This document shows, in pieces, positions 1 to 10,853 of a stretch of DNA of 64,000 nucleotides; within the stretch, counting starts at the first letter, position 1; each line of letters begins with the position of its first letter. Origin of the DNA: Marthasterias glacialis (lineage: Eukaryota; Echinodermata; Asteroidea; Forcipulatida; Asteriidae); NCBI GenBank assembly GCA_911728455.2, contig OU452231.1, forward strand, positions 6,540,963-6,604,962, read 5' to 3'. The translations under genes and the position numbers were made by a program. The notes beneath the pieces were generated by a model. It was not told the origin of the DNA, did no database searches, and was given only the letters and a program-made list of their open reading frames with translations.

Positions 1-29
1 ATTGGTGGACCAGACCGTCAACCAGAACG

Positions 30-65
30 TCAGTGAAGTTCGACACGTTGTCTGAGATCCAGGTA
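30..65 (-). CDS. SLCO: Candidate SLCO terminal micro-exon
   Basis: After an AAAG acceptor at 69-66 the phase-0 reading is YLDLRQRVELH then TGA at 32-30. This would finish the transporter at 707 aa, a normal length with a short cytoplasmic tail. The segment is GC-richer than its surroundings. Against it: the polypyrimidine tract is poor and the other two frames are also open to the window edge, so the real last exon may lie outside. Confidence 0.3.
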   Translation of the reverse strand, partial: YLDLRQRVELH

Positions 66-1697
66 CTTTAGTGCGGAGTGCTATTATTGTCAGGACCATT
101 CTCTGTCTTTTTATCACATACCGGTATGATTTCCAGTCTTCAATAAGGAAGAGAGTACAATAATGTTTTAAATGGTACCAGACTATTTTTCCCTTGAGTC
201 TCGGTTTGGTTCCAGTGCATAGTGGTCTACTTTATTCTCATTTCAGGTTACTCATTTCAGTCAACTGGTGGGTGTTCTGTTTTTCTCCTATCCCATCCTC
301 CTCCTCGGCTTCCTCTACAGATTTGTTCTGATAAACAAACAAAAAACACCAAAAACATTAAAGTGGAACTCTAAGGTCAAAACAACTGAAAAGAGCCCTT
401 ATGAAAGTTGTGGAAAAATACAAGTCTCTCATTGAAGTACTGTAAAATGCCATTGTACATGATACCCTTCCAGCATGTCCAACATCCAAAAACATCCAAC
501 GATGTCACATTTTATTTATGCAGGTTTCTATATTTCTGTACGGGGATTTTTTTTATTTCATTCCTGAATTTCCATGGTAATCAATCAAAATGGTGAGGAA
601 TTTGACCTTTTGACAAACAAACAATTTCTTTACTTTGGAATGTACAGACCCTTTTGTTGCTGACATCCAATGATGTCATGTTTCATATTTCGCTCTGAAA
701 GAGTATCAAATAAAATGACGCTTTATGAGTGTGGGTTTGAGGCCCGGTCGTGAAACTTGTATCCTTAAGCAAGACACTTAACCATTATTGTTTCGTCCTT
801 CGGATGGGACGCAAAGCCGTAGGTCACCTGTGTTGTGTAATGCACATAAAAGAACCCAGTGCACTTATTGCAAAGAGAAGGGGTTCGCCCCAGTGTTCCT
901 GGTATGATCGGCTGCAGATTGTGCCACAGCGCCTTGTAAACCGTTACGTGGTGCTGTGCAAAGGAACTGCAGTTGATTTCACAAAGCGCCAAGATCAATC
1001 TTAAGATGAGTAAATGTATGACTCAATCTTAATTGCTAAGGAAGGTGTGATGTCACAATACAAATCACTATGCATCTTAAAATCAGGATGATTTAGGAGA
1101 AGTTAGAAAGAGTTTGCATTTTACGCACAACAAAGTACACAGCGGACGGCGACAATGCCTATTTTCGTTGTGCTTTTACACATTATTGAAAGGAATTTAC
1201 ATTTTAAAGGAATTAAATTATTATCTGTAAGTACTAAAGACACTGTTGGTCATTTGCAAAGGTATGATGTGATTTATTTCGATCACTTTGTTAACATTTT
1301 GTTCTGGTTTGAAAAGACGGCACAATTGAAAAACAACGCTAATGCAATCCATAAAAATTACAGGTGCTCTAATTCAGTTGATGTGTCATTATCTTTACAA
1401 GCTCAAAGCTTCAATTTAGTAAAAGCAAACAAACAAATGTGTAAATCATTCAAAACATCATTTTATCCTCCACAAAATACACCAAACTTGTAACACAACA
1501 AAATAATCACAATGAAAGTTATATCAAGATTTCTAATTACTGCATTAAACCAGTGATTTTTTTTCCTGCTCCGTTCAGTAAGTGAATGACTTATGTTGAA
1601 GTTGAGTGCAGGTGCTGATGGGCTAAAAACTTCTTAGATCTGCTGTTTAGACCAAGAAATCCTGAGGATGGAAAAACCTTCCAAGGAGGCATCTTAC
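66..1697. other. Last SLCO intron or 3' flank
   Basis: No coding signal seen. Contains a 5'-truncated SINE copy (about 735-1000). The remainder is AT-rich unique-looking sequence. Confidence 0.5.
735..1000 (+). repeat. 5'-truncated tRNA-type SINE copy
   Basis: Shares blocks with the full copy at 56.1 kb: AAGACACTTAACCATT, TTTCGTCCTTC, GCCGTAGGTC, GTAATGCAC, AAAAGAACCC and AAGAGAAGGGGTT. The tRNA-like head is mostly missing. Confidence 0.75.
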
Positions 1698-1894
1698 CTT
1701 GATAACACAGTACAAACACATGCAGAAGCTCACTACTGCAAAGAACCTAAACCCAGCTATCGCTCCGAAGTAGATGAACCGTAATCCTGGCCGGTTGTAC
1801 AGCATGCATTCCCCGGTCTTCTCACACGACTCCTGCCAGTACAGACACTGCGAATCGATGGCCCCACCGAAGACAATCGGAGCTGGTATGAACC
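1698..1894 (-). CDS. SLCO: SLCO exon 10: last large exon
   Basis: Acceptor GATAG, donor GTAAGA. Encodes GFIPAPIVFGGAIDSQCLYW, the classic IP.PI.FG..ID..C..W block, then YNRPGLRFIYFG and the last membrane helix ending CLYCVIK. Leaves in phase 0 without a stop. Confidence 0.94.
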
Positions 1895-4800
1895 CTATCA
1901 ATATTTATCATCAAACTTTAATTAGATGATGTTGGGGAGCAGCACACATTTGTACATTGTGGAAATTCAATAGAACAAAAGTCGGTGTGCGATTTCGTTT
2001 ATAAGAACTTTTGATTATCTTTACAAAGTGGAAAGTCCAATAGAACAAAAGTTGCATACGATTTCATTTTTAAGAATGTTTGATTTAGGTCACCGACTCA
2101 CTTGTCACGTTCCTACATTTTCACCTTGAAGTTAAATTAATTATTTACCTAAAATTTTGCTGATGAAAGCCGAAAGTCCAATGGCAAGCTCCCTGTCTTT
2201 CATTGCGACAGTTCTTTTGAAAAAAAAAATATATATATAGATAAATATAAATATAATCAAAAGAAAGTCAAACATTTTGGCTGGGTGAGTAAATGGGAGA
2301 CTTTGTGTTGCTCGGTCGCAGATCATGGGCGTAAATACCAGGGGGGGATGAGGGAATATATCCCCCCACTTTTTGTCCGAGGGGGGGGGGGCTACTACTG
2401 AGCGTTTTCAGACACCCATCGGGTGTGATAAAGCACTATGTAAAAACTGCATTTTATTATTATCCTTTTGCTTTTAAACTATTTTGCTTAAACCATAAAA
2501 CCATGCAAAACTCATCCTCACCTAAACCTGAGCATGAATGCCGAGTTATACCCAACCGTCACTACCAAGATACAGATGCAAACAATGACCAAGTATGCCA
2601 TTAGAGCATGGCATCTTGGTAGGCAAGATCCCGAGGCTGCTGTGCCAGAAGTACGCTCGTTCCAAGAAATGTTCTGTGTTATCGTGGATATACAGCCGCA
2701 ATCCATGTAAACCTGGTTTAACAATACATAGGTATTAATATTATTATTACTATTGTTATCATTATTATTATTATTATTATTAATTTTTTTTTTTTTTTTT
2801 TGGGGGGGGGTGATTATTGGGTCAAGTATTCCCATTTCACAAATCTCATGTCGCATACATAATGATAATGTTCATAAAATCAGAAAAAGCTAGGGATGTA
2901 TAACATTAGGAACAAGACAAATAAATGAAATGGAGGCCATGGCCATTAGGTGCCAGATTTCATACACACACGAAAATACTTTCCGAGCCAGCAAACAGGT
3001 GATGTTTAAACACGCCATTATAACAATAATAATGCCAACTTATATAGCGCCGGTATTCGACAAAAAAGACGTTCATGGCGCTCTTAGTATCTACAACAAA
3101 GAAATATAAACCAGAGTACATTAAACACGAATAAATACATAGCGTAAGATGGGGGTCAGATGAGCAAAAGACAAACAGGGAAACAGCATGTCCACCCTTG
3201 AGCCTCAGTCAAAAGCTTCCTTAAACAAGTATGTCTTCAACTGAGTCTTGAAAATAGACATGCTATTTGATGTCCTTATATTAATGGGTAAAGATTTCCA
3301 CAATTTGGGCGATGAGCTCATGAATGTTCTGTCTCCCAATTGGGTGTTAAATGTTTTGCCAATTTTCGACCATTAAGCAATTTTGGTGTGTGTAATTCCC
3401 AATTCCAGACATTTGTCATTTTGTTCCAAGAGGAAGATTACAAGACATTGAGAGGCTTCCACCATTGTTCATTCATTGTATTTCGGCTCAATTGCGGTAA
3501 TTCAGAGTGGACCGGGGATCTAGCCTTGGTTCTGGGTTTAGTTCCAATCATGATCTAAAGCTCACGGCCGAGGTTTTAGACGAATTTGACATTTAAATGC
3601 ATTTACCACTTTATATCATCTTGCAGGCTAGCATAGTTTATCTATCATTCAAAACCACAGTGGATGATATTGAATGGTCAGACAGTAGAAGGGTTGACTG
3701 TGTACGGTGTAAATGCATTCACAACATTATATCATATTGCAGGCTGGCACTACTTATCTATCATTCAAAACCACAGTGGATGATATTGAATGGTCAGACA
3801 GTAGAAGGGTTGACTGTGTATGGTGTAAATGCATTCGCAACATTATATCATATTGAAGGCTGGCACTACTTATCTATCATTCAAAACCACAGTGGATGAT
3901 ATCGAATGGTCAGACAGGCAAAGGGTTTACAGCTACCTTCATTTTTGTTGTATTCCAATCAAATATATCAGAACAAGTACAAAGATGGAACAAGAAAAGA
4001 CAATTTGTGTACCTTATCTCTTTACGGGTAAAGATTTCAAACGGATATAGGAAACATACATACCGTTTTGTTATTTCCGTCTTTTTCAAATGTTTTACAC
4101 CCAGCAAAACAAGCTGTAATATATGTCACATTGTCATCACCACACACTGGAGAGTATACTCCCTTTTCGCACGTGCAGTTCATGTTACAGGGCGTGTAAA
4201 GTGCTAGGCTGTTGAGATAAATGGACACCAAGTACCAGAAACTCATTAAAAAATCCTTTCCTTATTCAAGTCATGGACAGGTTGTCTAGTTCAGAGTGTG
4301 GGTTCAAATCAAGGCACTTGTGGCCATGAATAAGACACTTTAGCTGTTGCTTCTCAACATCCAGGAGTAAAAGGGTATCTTTGGTAAATTAGATAATTGT
4401 AACAATTTGGCTGCTGGAGATGCATACTCCTAAGGAGTCTGCAATGTGATATAATGTGGTTTTAGAGAGTTACTGACAGATATTATGAAAGTTAGGATCT
4501 AGGGCTTAAATGTAAGTCCTTGACAAATGTGCCTCAGATTCATCACCTTTCTTCGCCAGAGAGTACACCATCTTCTTGATATTTTGAAGTGATTCCAGCG
4601 ATGTCTTCATTCTGACAACCCACTAACATCAAAACGACCAACGACACCACAGAAAGGCTTTGCAGTATAACAGTCAGGGTGGCGTAGCCTTGCTTGCTAC
4701 CAGCCAATCGTGATGTTAACACTCCGCCGAGAATGATGCCAATCAGGGAACCAGGCATGATTGCAAAACCTAGGAAATCCAAAAGGGGGTCATCTTTGAG

Positions 4801-7800
4801 CAAGGTCGATCAAGGACCAAATGGTTAAATACTAGTGGTTAGTTAGTGCCATACGTAGTGCATGGGCACTAAAGTGCGAACGCTTCTAGTCATGTCATGT
4901 CAACGCGACCATGAGAAAACGGTGAAATCAACGTTATCACAATGGACTGTCCGGGCGTGTTAAAGTTCCCGTATTCTGATTTAACACAAAAGCAAGTTTT
5001 CACATCATCCTTAATCTGCCAAGGAAAATTGTGGTGTGTGTACACGTCATCTGTATATGAACTGGTTAACGGTTACCACCCCAACTCTGCAAAATCCAAC
5101 TGCATGTTGTGTTTTGAGTCTGTTGAACTGAGAACTGCACTTAGTAAACTGATCATGCTTGACATGGGATCAGGTATACCACCATAATCAGAGTCCAACA
5201 CTTTGGGTGTGGAGTTACCATATGGTGTGGGATTTTGCTAAAAGTGAGGAAGGATCCTAGTAAATCACTCAAAGGAGTATGGTCAGGAATCCTTTGTGTA
5301 CTTTCATGGAACATCGTATTATACACATTTATAAAAACACTCTACACTGAAAAGTTACACACGTACCTAACAGCATACCGGACCGGGCAGGATCGACGCC
5401 AAACTGGAATTGGATATATTTGGCGCCAAAAATGCCGAAGCCGGAGAAGGAGATAACGATGAATGTGAAGCCCATACTGGCAAGCATGTATGTTGAGTTG
5501 GTTAGAAGTCGCCACAGCGTTGCAAAGAAGTCTGAGGACATTATCAAGTTTATGAAATATCAATGTCAAATTTGTCAGGTACCCTGTACCCAAATGATTC
5601 TTGTGGTGCCAATTCTCCCTTCCTTTGAAGGGGATGACACTTTTTTTCCTTCCCGTCTCAAGTTTGGTTTGTAAAAGGAAAAAAACAAACGTTACTCAAA
5701 ATTTGTTACAAAAATGAGAACAAGACAGTGTTGTTGTAAGTGGACTTTTAATAATATAAGCATTGTTGTAAATGATCTTACCCTTAACAATCCAAGCCGT
5801 TTTACCAGAAATTTTACTACTCGAACGCATTTCCATCATGCCCATTCCATCTCTGCCGGTCTCTCTCCTACCCATAAAACCCGTACAGCAATCAGGCAAT
5901 CTCTTGCAACAGCAGTAGGATTTGGGTTTACTCATTTTCCGTGGGAACAGGAAGAACGGCACAGAGAGAAGGATTGTGAAAAGGCCATAGATGATGAAGC
6001 CAAGCCACCACGCTCCTTGCCATTCAGGATCCTTGGGAGTGATGCCGAGCTCCACGGCGTCTGTTTTGTAGTAATCAGTGAAGAGGGACAGGCAAAAGCC
6101 GCTGATTGAAAACCCCACGAGTGGAGCAAATGTCATGGGTAAAAATATCCCCACTGTTGGTTAGACATAAAACAGACTGTGTGAAAACTCGTGGATCAAT
6201 TAGAAATTGTATTTCGTTTAGAAGTAAAACAATTAATCAACACAAAGTATTTGTTTTGGGAAGCTCATTATTGCTGCAGTGGCGTAACCAAGATTTTTGT
6301 TCAGTAAGGGCGATTCAAGATGGCCGATTTCACAAAGTGGTGGAAACAGCAAGTTCCATCACATGAAAATAAAATAATGGTGTATATTTTAGGAGCATTA
6401 AATTTTTGCTAAATGCACATATTGCTTCAGTTGAAAAATTTTACAGTCTGTGATTTGTTCCCACAAAAAAGGGTCTACACAATATTTTCCAACAGTTAGC
6501 GAGTTAAAAAGCAAGAATAAAGACAAACCTAAGTACATAGGTACTAAAGTCTTGTCTACCGCATCGTCAAGATACGCTATACCGAGTGGCAAGACGGCTG
6601 AGCTTCCGAAGCCAGAGAGCAGCTGACCAAGAATGATGGGCCATGCCTTGCTGAGTTGGGACCCGGATGCCTCAAGTTCTGCTGCTGTGCATTCTGTGGA
6701 TGCGTTTCCCCTTTCATTGCAGAAAAACTCTGAAAAGAAAAATCATTCCTGAGATTTTCATTTTCAGCAAAATCGATGGAGCCCATCCCTAAAGGGGCAA
6801 TCAGAAAAAGAAAAGAAACAACTGTATTATTATGCGCTCTAGTTTAATACAGCCCCTTCAAGCCCTAGAATTTATTTTTTGCAATCCAAATCTTAACATG
6901 ATAGAGATTTTGTGCGATAAAATGAGCTGAAATAACTTATCCCTTTGTACAATTAGGACATGGACCATGTCCGAACTGGTGACTGCGGCTACGGCTGTTG
7001 CTAAAGGTGTTACTATGGGCGTCCTATACATCAATGCATGTTCATGGGATTAGCCGCAGCCGCTATTTTGGACACGGCCATACCTTTAATTTCAAAGGGG
7101 TTGAACACACTTTTATTACACATTTTCTTTGTAAATTCCAAAAACAATCCAACATCGTGATTATCAGTATGTGTTTTGGGTATGAGACACAAATAATATT
7201 CTTTACCCCCAATGCAAAAATTAACATCTATTATACTGGTGACTATCGTTTCTTTGATTATTTGAGAACATAATTCCACTTTACTTTCACTCCTTTAGTT
7301 CCTTTAGTCACGGTAAATTTCCTTGAAAAATTGTTGTTTTTGTTAAAAACTCCCTTTAAACCTGAAACGCACCTTCTTTGAATGAAGTGGTTCCTTTCAT
7401 CGAATTTGATTGGTTGTTGGAATTGTCAACAAGCTCCTGCAGTTCAGGGTTTACATACAGAAACTGAGGCAGGGCGGTCATTAGGGACCCAATGCCAACA
7501 ACAATACTGGACACGGCAATGATTCTAGGTCGATGTGACCTGGTGGGAGAGGTGTCAAAGAATTAGTGGATGATGAGATCAAGTGGAGGGATTGCTGGTG
7601 GGGGGGGGGGGGGGGGGGGGGGGGAGGAGGGGAGTGGGAACCCCCACAAAAACTTTATCAATGAAACTTATCCTTTTCCGGTATTCAGATCAGGGTTCTC
7701 CCATGCATGCACAAGCCAGTGTACTGGGCTGGTAAGAGCAAATTTTGGACGATATGCCCAAACTGCGGCCAAAATGCGAAAAAATATGCCGATGTCTACG

Positions 7801-9064
7801 TATTAAAACAATTTTTTTGTATACTTCGTAGATTTAAGATCAAATTCACAAAAATTAAAAAATAAAACCATTTCGTTTTAAATGCTCCAGATTGCAAAGT
7901 AGAGTGGTTACATGTAAAACCATACATAAACATCAAGTAAAAGAAAAAGCGTGCTTTGGCCAAATTTGAGTGTCCAGATTGCCCCCCCCCTTTTAAAAAA
8001 AATCCAGGGGAGAACTCTGATAAAATTTAGTTTGTTACTTGTGCACACGAGCAATATCATGACAACAGGCCATGATGAACCTCAACAAGCATCCAACGTT
8101 TAGGATATGGTGAGGAAAAGTAGAAGTGTTTTTTTAAAGAAAGATACAATTATAGGAATTAGAAATGATGGAGGAGATTGAGTATGAGGAATTGAAAATT
8201 TTGAGAAATTGGGAGAAAAGAATTAAAAAGTTAGAGATGACTGTGATGACGAGTTGATCGGAAAATGAGCAGATAAAATGATATATAAAAACCAAAGATT
8301 ATAGAGTGCCGAAGGTGCAAGATGGGGAACTCAGGCTGAAATGTGAAATTCCACTGGATGCCATTTCAGCAAGTAGGCCTAACTCCTTTGATACAACAAT
8401 AGATCAGTGCAGACAATGACCATTGCTATTATTCACTTGCAGAAATGGCGCCCATGCATATTTCACATTCTAACAATAGATAAACCACCAGTTCTCCATC
8501 TGATGCCATTGGTGCTCTATAATCTTTGATAAAACAGCTTTGATTGCGTTAGAGTAAGTAAATGAACATGAATAAACGTAACAAAGAAATCTTTCGGAGT
8601 GAGAGGAAAGGATGAACAAAAAACATGCAGTTGATGAAGTCCTGTAAGTAACCACAATTACAACATGATCAGGTCTTACTGTTTATCTTGGAATTCACTC
8701 ACTTTCCTCCAAAGTAAGATACAAAGAGTACCCCACACAGTGAAGAGATATCATTCATAGACACCAGGAGACCAGACTCGGAACTCTTGAGTTTGAACCG
8801 TTTCTCTATGGTCGAGATGACCCCAGCTAGATAGATCCCCGTGGACGCTATGTAAGTCATGAAGAGGAGTCCTAGTAGGAAAACGAACACATTCGGATGC
8901 GCGAACACCTGGAGGCAACGGCATCGCAGCACGCCGATGCCGCACTTTGCAGACTCAAGGTCTTCCTCGACATCGTCAGCGTTATTGTTGCTCTTGATGA
9001 CATCATCCACTGCCAGCTCCTTGTAGTTTCCACGGGAAGGGTTTCCATCGGTCGTCTGCGGCAT
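1698..9064 (-). CDS. SLCO: Organic anion transporting polypeptide (SLCO/OATP family), ten exons
   Basis: Sodium-independent plasma-membrane carrier of amphipathic organic anions, 12 membrane segments. Joined exons (transcription order): 9064-8703, 7539-7373, 6729-6529, 6153-5782, 5531-5367, 4769-4547, 4208-4064, 2712-2522, 2213-2149, 1894-1698, giving 2088 nt or 696 codons with no stop and matching phases at every junction. Seen: charged N-terminus and first membrane helix (about residues 58-80), HRPR after the helix pair, the family signature DPEWQGAWWLGFI near residue 285, PLG..YLDD, and a Cys-rich Kazal-like extracellular loop (about residues 497-560) with CNMNCTC, PVCG and DCGC. Family members are usually 640-720 aa, so almost the whole protein is here. 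No stop follows exon 10 directly, so a short terminal exon is expected (candidate at 30-65). The subfamily cannot be told by eye. The start is the first ATG of an exon whose protein begins like other OATPs. Confidence 0.95.
2149..2213 (-). CDS. SLCO: SLCO exon 9 (65 nt)
   Basis: Acceptor CAAAAG, donor GTAAAT. Encodes RTVAMKDRELAIGLSAFISK, matching the R.V....K..A.G....... segment between TM10 and TM11. Phase 2 in, phase 1 out. Confidence 0.9.
2522..2712 (-). CDS. SLCO: SLCO exon 8
   Basis: Acceptor AACCAG, donor GTGAGG. Begins VYMDCGCIS, continues to SCLPRC (end of the Cys-rich loop), then membrane helix AYLVIVCICILVVTVGYNSA. Phase 0 in, phase 2 out. Confidence 0.93.
3020..3345 (-). mobile_element. 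Non-LTR retrotransposon 3' end (RT C-terminus and tail)
   Basis: On the minus strand the DNA encodes WKSLPINIRTSN, then FKTQLKTYLFKEAFD and a stop near 3208, the usual C-terminal end of CR1/L2/RTE-like reverse transcriptase proteins. A roughly 190-bp 3' UTR follows, ending in a GCGCTATATAAG motif and a (TTA)n tail near 3021. It is a severely 5'-truncated copy within an SLCO intron. Confidence 0.75.
3388..3545 (+). repeat. Dispersed repeat family E, copy 1
   Basis: About 150 bp closely matching 51737-51890; both contain TTTTGTTCCAAGA and CATTGTATTTCGGCTCAA. No coding content recognised. Confidence 0.7.
3597..3925 (+). repeat. 116-bp tandem repeat, about 2.8 copies
   Basis: Units begin at 3597, 3713 and 3829 (AAATGCATT...). 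Each contains ATCATTCAAAACCACAGTGG. It lies in the SLCO intron between exons 7 and 8, which starts 139 bp away. Overlapping ORFs here are by-products. Confidence 0.85.
4064..4208 (-). CDS. SLCO: SLCO exon 7: Kazal-like extracellular loop
   Basis: Acceptor TCAACAG, donor GTATGT. Encodes CNMNCTCEKGVYSPVCG and ITACFAGC, the Cys pattern of the OATP loop between TM9 and TM10. Phase 2 in, phase 0 out. Confidence 0.95.
4270..4400 (+). repeat. SINE head fragment
   Basis: Contains a B-box-like GGTTCAAATC followed by AAGACACTTTAGCTG, resembling the SINE at 56.1 kb. Confidence 0.45.
4547..4769 (-). CDS. SLCO: SLCO exon 6
   Basis: Acceptor TCCTAG, donor GTGATG. Encodes two membrane helices (AIMPGSLIGIILGGVL and SLSVVSLVVLMLVGC) and the start of the large extracellular loop. 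Phase 1 in, phase 2 out. Confidence 0.92.
5080..5292 (+). repeat. Dispersed repeat family C, copy 1
   Basis: About 210 bp, shared with 55610-55815 and 58070-58290. Common blocks: GAACTGCACTTAGTAAACTG, ATACCACCATAATCAGAGTC and GAGGAAGGATCCTAGTAAAT. Confidence 0.75.
5367..5531 (-). CDS. SLCO: SLCO exon 5
   Basis: Acceptor CCTCAG, donor GTACGT. Encodes LLTNSTYMLASMGFTF (TM7) and AKYIQFQFGVDPARSG, matching the OATP PKY.E.QF......A block. Phase 1 at both ends. Confidence 0.93.
5782..6153 (-). CDS. SLCO: SLCO exon 4 with the OATP signature
   Basis: Acceptor CAACAG, donor GTAAGA. Carries DPEWQGAWWLGFI, the superfamily signature at the start of TM6, followed by a membrane helix ending FFLFPRKM and a Cys/Lys-rich cytoplasmic loop. 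Phase 1 at both ends. Confidence 0.95.
6529..6729 (-). CDS. SLCO: SLCO exon 3
   Basis: Acceptor TTTCAG, donor GTTTGT. Encodes a Cys-containing extracellular loop, then QLLSGFGSSAVLPLGIAYLD, the conserved GQ.L.G.G...PLG..Y.DD region. Phase 1 at both ends. Confidence 0.93.
6965..7083. repeat. MITE-like inverted repeat (GGCCGTGTCC ends)
   Basis: Ends carry CATGTCCGAA with GCGGCTACGGCTG on the left and CAGCCGCTATTTTGGACACG on the right, related to repeats at 39.4-39.5 and 62.45-62.55 kb. Confidence 0.5.
7373..7539 (-). CDS. SLCO: SLCO exon 2
   Basis: Acceptor CACCAG, donor GTGCGT. Encodes KSHRPRIIAVSS and a helix ending MTALPQFLY, which matches the OATP HRP..I.......GS...ALPHF block. Enters phase 2, leaves phase 1. 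Confidence 0.93.
7600..7624 (+). repeat. Poly-G run (25 G)
   Basis: Uninterrupted G tract in an SLCO intron, possible quadruplex and possible length error. Confidence 0.9.
8703..9064 (-). CDS. SLCO: SLCO exon 1: N-terminus and first membrane segments
   Basis: ATG at 9064-9062; donor GTGAGT from 8702; leaves in phase 2. Encodes an acidic cytoplasmic N-terminus (MPQTTDGNPSRG...) and TM1 (VFLLGLLFMTYIASTGIYLA), ending in a YFGGK motif typical of OATPs. Confidence 0.93.
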
Positions 9065-9421
9065 GATTTTATGAGCAACTTGCTTTATATGATCTTCGTG
9101 GTGGACAAAAACAAAACAATAATTACATTTACAATCAATTCTGTTTCATTTTTGTAAATTTGCTTAGAGTGTTGGACCAATGACTGCATTTCTTATAGAA
9201 AATAAAACTCTTCAAAACAATGTTCCTATTTAAGTAATTCATTCTGTATTTTAAAGGCAAAGTATACCTTTGGTTTTTGGAACCGTACATTTGCCTTACT
9301 GCTATATGCCATAAAACTAACCTGTGTAAATTTCAGTTCAAAAGGTGGCAGCGTTTTTTGAGATATCACCAAAAATCTGGAGTGTTCACGCAGAAGAAGT
9401 ATCCGTCATTGGAATACACAT

Positions 9422-9455
9422 TCTGAGAAGCGTTACGGCCATAACGCTTCTCAGA
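9422..9455. repeat. Perfect 14-bp hairpin
   Basis: TCTGAGAAGCGTTA at 9422-9435 and its reverse complement at 9442-9455, six-base loop. It lies about 360 bp upstream of the SLCO start and is probably a small MITE core. Confidence 0.85.
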
Positions 9456-9769
9456 TTCAAAGTTTTGGGGGATAAAAAGTGATGTATTTTTCCATAACTG
9501 CAGTACTTCGAAGTGAAACGTTTCTCAAAATGCATTATACTATCCAAAGCTGCTGTACTTCTTACCAAGTGAGTTATTATTGCCATAAATTTTCAGAGTC
9601 ATTACCAAACGTATACAGACCCTTTAAACACAGTTTGCCCCTTCAAAGGGTGTGCACAACAATGGTGAGATTGAAAATAAAAAATGCTCCCAGATTTGCG
9701 TAAAAAAGGTCATGGTGTAAAACCTGTCTTAAAATATTTTTGATTGAAATGTTATTTTGTTAAGGAAAT

Positions 9770-9925
9770 GAGTAGGCCCTGAGACAATTAGTTTTAATCT
9801 TGAGAGTCCAAAACCTAATGTTTGAAGAAAGTGAAAGTATGTTAAGGGAGTTTTTCACTTTGTTTTTGTGACTCTTTTGACTGATTGAGCTTAAACTTTC
9901 ACATGTTTGTTGTTTCATATGTTGG
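9770..9925 (+). repeat. Dispersed repeat shared with 27.18-27.31 kb
   Basis: Both copies contain GAAATGAGTA, ACAATTAGTTTT, AGAGTCCAAAACC/AAGTCCAGAACC, GACTGATTGAGCT/GACCGATTGAGCT and TTCACA(T/G)GTTTGTT. Confidence 0.6.
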
Positions 9926-10036
9926 GTTACATAAAGTGTAGATACCGGTCTTTGGCGATTATCAATGTTGTCGGAGTGCTATAAAATTAAAAAAGGGTCT
10001 TCTCAATTGAAATGTTTGAAACATTTAACTAAACAT

Positions 10037-10853
10037 GTGGGTCTGTCCACACTAATGGGTCCATTTAGTGTGACATTTTTAAACAAAATTGGTGGTAGAA
10101 ATAAAAGAAGATTAGAAGATACTTTTTTCTTGTTTTCCATGCACATTCCAAATCAATTCAGGATTGTGCTTACCAAAGAGCACGACAAATGTCCTTTTAT
10201 TTTAGTAAGAACAGGGGGTAAGCTTCAAGATTATTATGTTTGTAACATGGAAATGTTGGACAGATATATCATATGCAAATGGAGAGAGAGTGGTAATAAT
10301 AAAAACAGATTCACAAAAATGTTTTCCCTTTACAATGCAGTCCCTGTTAAGAATGTTTCCCGGCAAAACCAAGACAACTGTGTGGGTTTTGAAGAAACTA
10401 GAGAAGATTATCTTGAAGATATTAGGTTTGTAACATGGACAGACATTTGTCTCAAAAATGTCTGTCCATGTTACAAACTTACATTTGTACCGTCTTACAT
10501 CCTATAAGTTCTGTTTGTTTTGACTGATAACTCTTTAAAAGGGGCCATGGGTCTAAATGAAGTAATATTTAAGGAAATCAATTTATAAGTTACTTTTCTT
10601 ATTGCTTTCCAGTCAGTCCTAATGCAAAATGTCTGTCCTCGTTAGAAACAAAGTGTCTTAAAGACAACCCTATAATTTCTTAAATAATCTGCCATTTTTT
10701 ATATTGTTTGGTAAGCACAATCAGTATCAGCTAAGAAAAGTACAAAAACAAAATAAAGTGCAAAATATTGTCTTTTCGGTACCCTCCCAGTCACAGTCCA
10801 AAAGTTATCAAATGGGTTCAAATGGGTCCATTAGTGTGGACAGACCCATGTCA
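10037..10853. mobile_element. Non-autonomous element with inverted termini
   Basis: GGGTCTGTCCACACTAATGG near 10040 is repeated inverted at about 10822-10850. Inside is a perfect 21-bp hairpin at 10426-10446/10458-10478 containing ACATGGACAGACAT. A plus-strand ORF from 9965 to 10507 runs into the element and reads through the hairpin; it resembles no known protein. Confidence 0.6.

Noticed and set aside
9965-10507. 180-codon plus-strand reading frame in the GALC-SLCO spacer
   Set aside because: No known family, low-complexity composition, and it runs through a perfect hairpin and the end of a repeat-like element.
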